Shown: positions 7,284-10,583 of the stretch, piece by piece | How positions within the stretch are numbered: the first letter of the stretch is position 1 | How the letters are laid out: each line of letters starts with the position of its first letter | DNA from: a bacterium | Lineage (GTDB): Bacteria; Hydrogenedentota; Hydrogenedentia; Hydrogenedentiales; SLHB01 | Direction of reading: 5' to 3' | DNA: 10,583 nucleotides | Assembly: GCA_024231375.1 (NCBI GenBank) | Contig: JAAEQP010000730.1 | Location: 1-10,583 of the forward strand | Made by a program: the position numbers and the translations under genes | Notes under the pieces: generated by a model | The model's input: the letters and a program-made list of their open reading frames with translations, nothing else | The model's database searches: none | What the model was told of the DNA's origin: nothing

Positions 7284-7306
7284 CGTGGGCGCTACTCCGT
7301 TCCCTT
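7284..7306. repeat. Direct repeat, copy 2, distal edge of duplicated unit
   Basis: Identical over 23 bases to 5792-5814. Here it falls only 22 bases before the proximal edge of the next unit (7261), which shows the two gene units lie head to tail. Confidence 0.8.
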
Positions 7307-7323
7307 CTCATAGGCCGGGCCTC

Positions 7324-7350
7324 ATAGGTCACATGCGACCTACAGGTCTT
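7324..7350. repeat. Degenerate 9-base tandem repeat, three units
   Basis: Units ATAGGTCAC, ATGCGACCT and ACAGGTCTT. They are more decayed than the related block at 5832-5867, which occupies the equivalent place behind the other paralog. Confidence 0.55.
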
Positions 7351-7365
7351 TCCGTTGTGGCCGGT

Positions 7366-7394
7366 CGCGGTCTCTTGACCGCGCTCTGACCGCG
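7366..7394. repeat. GC-rich hairpin plus direct repeat
   Basis: CGCGGTC (7366-7372) and GACCGCG (7377-7383) form a perfect seven-pair stem with a TCTT loop. GACCGCG recurs at 7388-7394, so the left arm could pair with either copy. It lies in the roughly 80 bases present in this spacer but missing from the sister spacer at 5696-5912. No T run follows on either strand, so it is not a good terminator. Confidence 0.5.
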
Positions 7395-7431
7395 CCGCAT
7401 CTTCCGACCGCAGGTCTCCAATCCCCTCTTC

Positions 7432-7466
7432 GCTGAAAGCTGACAGCCGATGGCTGAGCGCCGAAA
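7432..7466. repeat. Heptamer tandem repeat, five units
   Basis: Five 7-base units: GCTGAAA, GCTGACA, GCCGATG, GCTGAGC, GCCGAAA. They are followed by GCT, a C run and the paralog stop. The block has one more unit than the sister copy at 5877-5904, and the C run is eight against six, as expected of slippage-prone DNA. Confidence 0.75.
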
Positions 7467-7476
7467 GCTCCCCCCC

Positions 7477-8811
7477 CTACTTCCCCACCTGAAACACGAT
7501 GTCGGCTGACTGCCAGTCTCCGTCTTCCCATGGCGTGCCGCCGTCGTCCTTCTCGTTCTGGTTGAGGCTGTACGTCTTGAACCCGTTCTCAAGACGCACG
7601 TAGCGGCACGCGTCTCCCGAGTAGGGGTCGATGGGGAGGCGGTCCGCGACGTCGTCCCATGACTCAGGGAGCGCGCCGTGCTGGACGCGGTACCGTTCCA
7701 CAGCCATGGCGGCGCGTGCCGATCGTATCTCGGCAGTGGCCCGCAGTTCCGCGTCGAGTGAGCCGCTCAGGGACGGCATCATGATCCGCGACAGGATAAG
7801 ATGGGCGCCGGGTTCGCGTTCTGCCGCTCGGTGGGCTTTCTCGGCCACCCACTGTTTTCCTGGCGGGAGGTTCGAGATCGCCATGATCCGCCGAAACTCG
7901 CCAAGGGCATACAGCATGTCCATGTCCCGTATTCCCGACGGGACATAGATCAACATAGCGAGTAGAGAATGCATGGCGTTGTTCTGGTTTTCGGAGAAGT
8001 CGGACGCTGTCTGCATGTAGCCGATGATGGTGCACAGCTCTCCCTGCATACCCACGGCAATGGCGCCCGACGGTTCCGCATCCGCGAACGCCGTCTCCAG
8101 GCGCGCCAACTGTGCGTCGCTCAACTCCGCACGCGTCATGACCTGTTCGGCCGCCGCTCTCGCGATCCCGAGAATGGCGATCCGCACCAACTGCGAGATG
8201 TGCAGCGGCTCGTCGGCGAGGCAACGGCTCAGGCCGGCTATGGACTCGACCGCACGGGTCGCGCGTTCCGCGTCGCCGTGGGCCGATGCGCACAAGGCTT
8301 CAACGTTCAGCAATCGGGCCAGGGCCCGCAACCGCGCAAGGTGGGGCAATTCCACCGCGAACCCGTCATTCAGGTTCGTGGGCCATCGTGCTTGGCCCAT
8401 GGCGGCGCCCTTGTGGGTCAGGTGCAAGGCCCGTTCGTTCCGTTCGAGAAACTGGTCGAGGATCTTCAGCATCAGGGGCGGCATGGGTTCCCAGGGTTTG
8501 GGAGGCTTCGCATTGCCCACGATGGGTATGCCCTCGCTCAACCCATTCTCGAGGCCCCGCCACTCGTCGATTGCCATCAGGAGCACATCCGTGGCGTCTT
8601 CCTCGTACGGAGGTCTCTCGTAGGCAATGTCCAGTGCTTCAAGGGTGACAGGCACCCCGGTCGCGGCGACGGCATCCAGTTCCCGCTGCACGCGCGATGC
8701 CAGGATCCATCGATACGCCGCATAGCCGCCGATAAGCGCCACCACCAGCACGGCTACAACCATCCGCGCGCGCGACCGGCGCGGCGGGGTCTTCAACGGT
8801 TCATCCGACAT
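7477..8811 (-). CDS. Single-pass membrane protein with pseudopilin-like C-terminus, paralog 2
   Basis: 444 residues, function unknown. The start at 8811 has AGGAG six bases upstream and lies 25 bases after the stop of paralog 1, so the two are probably one transcript. RRSRAR precedes a membrane segment at about 17-33, predicted with the C-terminal part outside. It shares nearly the whole sequence with paralog 3, including YERPPYEEDATDVLLMA near residue 50, the ARWP and DEPLHISQ blocks, and a C-terminal domain from about 364 with IDPYSGD, TYSLNQNEKDDGG and SADIVFQV. The most divergent stretch is about 270-345, where the copies differ by substitutions and small indels; this may be the specificity-bearing surface. 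The Asp/Gly-rich loop could bind calcium as in pseudopilins, but this is inferred from motif likeness only. Confidence 0.82.
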   Translation of the reverse strand: MSDEPLKTPPRRSRARMVVAVLVVALIGGYAAYRWILASRVQRELDAVAATGVPVTLEALDIAYERPPYEEDATDVLLMAIDEWRGLENGLSEGIPIVGNAKPPKPWEPMPPLMLKILDQFLERNERALHLTHKGAAMGQARWPTNLNDGFAVELPHLARLRALARLLNVEALCASAHGDAERATRAVESIAGLSRCLADEPLHISQLVRIAILGIARAAAEQVMTRAELSDAQLARLETAFADAEPSGAIAVGMQGELCTIIGYMQTASDFSENQNNAMHSLLAMLIYVPSGIRDMDMLYALGEFRRIMAISNLPPGKQWVAEKAHRAAEREPGAHLILSRIMMPSLSGSLDAELRATAEIRSARAAMAVERYRVQHGALPESWDDVADRLPIDPYSGDACRYVRLENGFKTYSLNQNEKDDGGTPWEDGDWQSADIVFQVGK

Positions 8812-8817
8812 GGTCAA

Positions 8818-8822
8818 CTCCT
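8818..8822 (-). promoter_or_regulatory. Ribosome binding site of paralog 2
   Basis: AGGAG on the minus strand, six bases before ATG 8811. It rules out the in-frame TTG at 8817, which would directly abut the site. It sits in the 25-base gap after paralog 1, which supports translation from a shared message. Confidence 0.75.
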
Positions 8823-8836
8823 ATCCTCAAGGTCTT

Positions 8837-10228
8837 CTACCTGGTGCCAATCCAAACCCCCACGTCTCCCTGACGGACTCTGCGCATCCCCTTCTTCATC
8901 AAGTCCTTGAGTTCCATGCGCGGCCTGGGGCTCCGTTCTTCTTCGCCGGGCGCCTGCGGACCGCCATCGTCTCTCTCGTCCGCGCCCACACTGTAGGTGA
9001 CGTATCCGCCGTCCAAGCGCTTGTACAGTATCGGCGCGTCGGCGAAGGGGTCCTTGGGGAACTGCGCCGCGACCTCTTCCGCCGTATCGGGATACGCCCC
9101 GTGTTCGAGCCGGTACCGCTCCACGGCAATCGCCGCGCGCACCGCGCGCAGCTCCGCCGTGAAGCGAAGTTCGCTCTCGGACGCTCTCCCGACAGCCGGA
9201 ATCAGCATTTGCGATAGCAGCATGAGGCGTCCCGGTTCTGCCCGGCCATCCCGATGGGCTTTGAGCGCGGCCCACTGTTCATCGGCGGGCAGGTTCGCGA
9301 TGCGGATGAGTTCCTCAAACTCGTTGAGCATGAAGCCCTGATCCATGGCGGTCAGGCCCAGCGCATTGTACGCGGTGCCTACGACCATGGTCATCACGCT
9401 GGGCGTTCCCGCTTTCGGCCCCGTGAGCCCCACGCTGCTGAGGAAGAAGCATCGCTCGCCCGTCAGGGCAAGAGCGACGCCGCCCACCGGTTCGGCGTTC
9501 TTCAGGATAGTGTCCAACTCGGTCAATTGGGCGTCAGTCAGGGTTCCGTGGCCAATGACGTGGGTAGCGGCATCGGCCGCGAGTCCCAGGCACGCCAGGC
9601 GCACGAACTGCGAGATGAGCAGGGGTTCGTCCGCCAGGCATCCGCTGAGTCCTACCGACGCCTTCACTGCATCCAGTGCGCCCGGTACGTCGCCATGTTC
9701 CGCCTTCGCAAGCGTCTCCAGCGCCAGGAGGCGGGCCGCCTCGCGCATCTGGTTGTTGTGGGGAAACAGCATGGCCGCACCGGCGGTCAAGTCAACCGGC
9801 CACCGGGCACGGCCCATCGCCGATCCCTCGTAGATCAGTTCCAAGGCCCGCGCATTCTCCGACAGATACTTGTCGATCAACGCCAGTTGCATCGCGGGAA
9901 TGGGCACGCCCGGCTCAAGAGGGTCCGCCTTGCCGACAATGGGCAGCAGGTCCTCCTGTGCCGGCGGCAAGTGCCGCAACGAATCGAAGGCCAGCAGCAG
10001 CGTGCCTGTGGCGTCCTCCTCATCCGGTGGCGTCGCATACCACGCGTTGAGATTCGCCAGCGTGAGAGGCGTTCCATCCGCCTCGACAGCGTCCAGCGCC
10101 GCCTGGAGTCGGCTATCCAAATGCCAGCGGTAAAGGCCGTAGGCCCCCAACACCATGAGTAGCAGCAGAACGATGATCGTGCGCGCCCGGAAGATGGGCG
10201 GTAATCTCCGTTGTTGGTCGTCGCTCAT
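8837..10228 (-). CDS. Single-pass membrane protein with pseudopilin-like C-terminus, paralog 1
   Basis: 463 residues, function unknown; first gene of the minus-strand set. ATG 10228 follows an AGGGGG-type site about four bases upstream, a weaker and closer match than those of its sisters. Basic residues (R7-R8, R14, R16) precede a membrane segment at about 17-33. It shares with the sisters PPDEEDATGTLLLA, GRARWPVDL, the ARLL-to-ETL helix and DEPLLISQFVR, and the tail domain from about 362: RAAIAVERYRLEHGAYP, KDPF (392-395), TYSVGADERDDGG (about 411-423). Its ending differs. Where the sisters have a short acidic WEDGDW stretch, this one has a charged insert (about 424-453, including MELKDLMKKGMRRVR) before the last GDVGVWIG strand. 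Unlike the sisters it carries no heptamer-repeat spacer behind it. It looks like the older, diverged member. Confidence 0.82.
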   Translation of the reverse strand: MSDDQQRRLPPIFRARTIIVLLLLMVLGAYGLYRWHLDSRLQAALDAVEADGTPLTLANLNAWYATPPDEEDATGTLLLAFDSLRHLPPAQEDLLPIVGKADPLEPGVPIPAMQLALIDKYLSENARALELIYEGSAMGRARWPVDLTAGAAMLFPHNNQMREAARLLALETLAKAEHGDVPGALDAVKASVGLSGCLADEPLLISQFVRLACLGLAADAATHVIGHGTLTDAQLTELDTILKNAEPVGGVALALTGERCFFLSSVGLTGPKAGTPSVMTMVVGTAYNALGLTAMDQGFMLNEFEELIRIANLPADEQWAALKAHRDGRAEPGRLMLLSQMLIPAVGRASESELRFTAELRAVRAAIAVERYRLEHGAYPDTAEEVAAQFPKDPFADAPILYKRLDGGYVTYSVGADERDDGGPQAPGEEERSPRPRMELKDLMKKGMRRVRQGDVGVWIGTR

Positions 10229-10349
10229 AGTACCCCCTGATTATGTGTAAGATAGCCTGAACCCAAACCATACCGATATGACGCCTTCGGCGGCAACCGA
10301 TCAGTCGGGGCACCGGCGTGGGCGAACGCGAAAGAGAGGGGCAGATGGG
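10229..10349. other. Gene-free leader of the minus-strand gene set
   Basis: No gene is seen. On the minus strand the 40 bases before ATG 10228 contain AT-rich hexamers (TATCTT, CATAAT) that could form a -10 box, but no matching -35 at usual spacing is convincing. The promoter of the three-paralog set probably lies here but cannot be placed with confidence. Confidence 0.4.
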
Positions 10350-10405
10350 TTGTTGAGAAGGTTTCGGCGCTGGGGCGTAGCCCGCGATAGGCGGGGGACA
10401 AGGAG
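10350..10405. repeat. REP-like element, left-arm fragment (copy U2)
   Basis: It begins TTGTTGAGAAGG and runs through GCGTAGCCCGCGA to GGGGGACA. It matches the left arm of the complete copy at 97-240, with the segment GCGTAGCCCGCGA identical. It stops after the GGGGACA core and passes directly into the next copy, so its right arm is missing, as expected of deletion between tandem palindromes. Confidence 0.6.
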
Positions 10406-10561
10406 GCTGTTGAGAACGGTCTCAGTCTTTCGCGCGCAGGCCGCGATAACCTGGGGACAGCCACCCATTGTTGCCCTGGGAAGGTCAATAATGGGGCGTA
10501 TGAACTTGGCAGTCCCCGTTTGTCGCTTCTGTTTTCGTGCGCATGTGACTTTTTCAACAGC
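10406..10561. repeat. REP-like palindromic element, complete (copy U3)
   Basis: The ends GCTGTTGA (10406-10413) and TCAACAGC (10554-10561) are exact reverse complements. In the middle GGGGAC-A-GCCA (10453-10463) pairs with TGGC-A-GTCCCC (10507-10517), keeping the same A/A mismatch as copy U1 but with different paired bases. The inner stem CCCATTGTTG (10464-10473) pairs with CAATAATGGG (10486-10495), with one G-T pair, around a 12-base loop. An 11-base bulge (10496-10506) sits on the right side. The right arm is nearly the same sequence as the window start. Confidence 0.75.
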
Positions 10562-10570
10562 TCTGCAGAG

Positions 10571-10583
10571 GGGGTGTTGAAGA
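10571..10583. repeat. Start of a further REP-like copy (U4), cut by the window edge
   Basis: GTGTTGAAGA at the very end matches the left end of the complete copy at 97-240 (GTTGTTGAAGA). The spacer before it contains the palindrome CTCTGCAGAG (10561-10570), in the position where the other junction has CTCCGCGG. Confidence 0.55.

Noticed and set aside
7969..8910. 313-codon plus-strand frame opposite paralogs 1 and 2
   Set aside because: It is antisense to genes with conserved motifs, good starts and paralogs. Long antisense frames are common in high-GC coding DNA. The protein has no recognisable motif.
9254..10162. 302-codon plus-strand frame opposite paralog 1
   Set aside because: Same reason: a shadow of the minus-strand gene, with biased Arg/Gln-rich composition and no motif.
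10229..10260. Sigma-70-like promoter before paralog 1 on the minus strand
   Set aside because: CATAAT and TATCTT resemble -10 boxes, but no -35 at 16-18 bases is convincing, and CATAAT would leave almost no leader.

Overview
The window is high-GC bacterial DNA whose gene content points to the Planctomycetota/Hydrogenedentota neighbourhood. The signs are a secreted GH123/DUF4091-type protein, a Tat-exported TIM-barrel-like protein, a secreted double GDPD protein, a family of single-pass membrane proteins with a pseudopilin-like tail, and palindromic or short-period repeats filling the spacers. The phylum is an inference from gene style; no rRNA or marker gene is present.

Layout. Positions 1-449 hold no gene. 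They contain one and a half copies of a long imperfect palindrome (REP-like) and a short leader. Three plus-strand genes follow: a GH123/DUF4091-type glycoside hydrolase-like protein (450-2297), a Tat-signal aldo/keto-reductase-like protein (2405-3379) and a secreted tandem-GDPD protein (3474-5009). A terminator-like hairpin lies between the last two. All three are predicted to be exported, so this side looks like an envelope or extracellular degradation set, although no shared pathway can be shown. The other genes lie on the minus strand and converge on the first set. Read in their own direction they are three paralogous membrane proteins (10228-8837, 8811-7477, 7250-5913) and then a small lipoprotein (5695-5039). 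The first two paralogs are 25 bases apart and probably co-transcribed. The second and third are a younger tandem duplication that carried along the ribosome binding site and the repeat-bearing 3' spacer. Positions 10229-10583 hold no gene and contain more copies of the same long palindrome.

The first about 107 bases and the last about 109 bases are direct repeats of each other (about 80-85% identical by eye), so the gene block sits between two arrays of the same repeat. The palindromes keep their pairing while the bases change between copies, which makes them the most interesting non-coding signal here. I see no CRISPR array, tRNA, rRNA, transposase, integrase, or recognisable defence or biosynthetic system. 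Functional calls for the membrane paralogs and the lipoprotein are weak, and the glycosidase and GDPD calls are firm only at family level.
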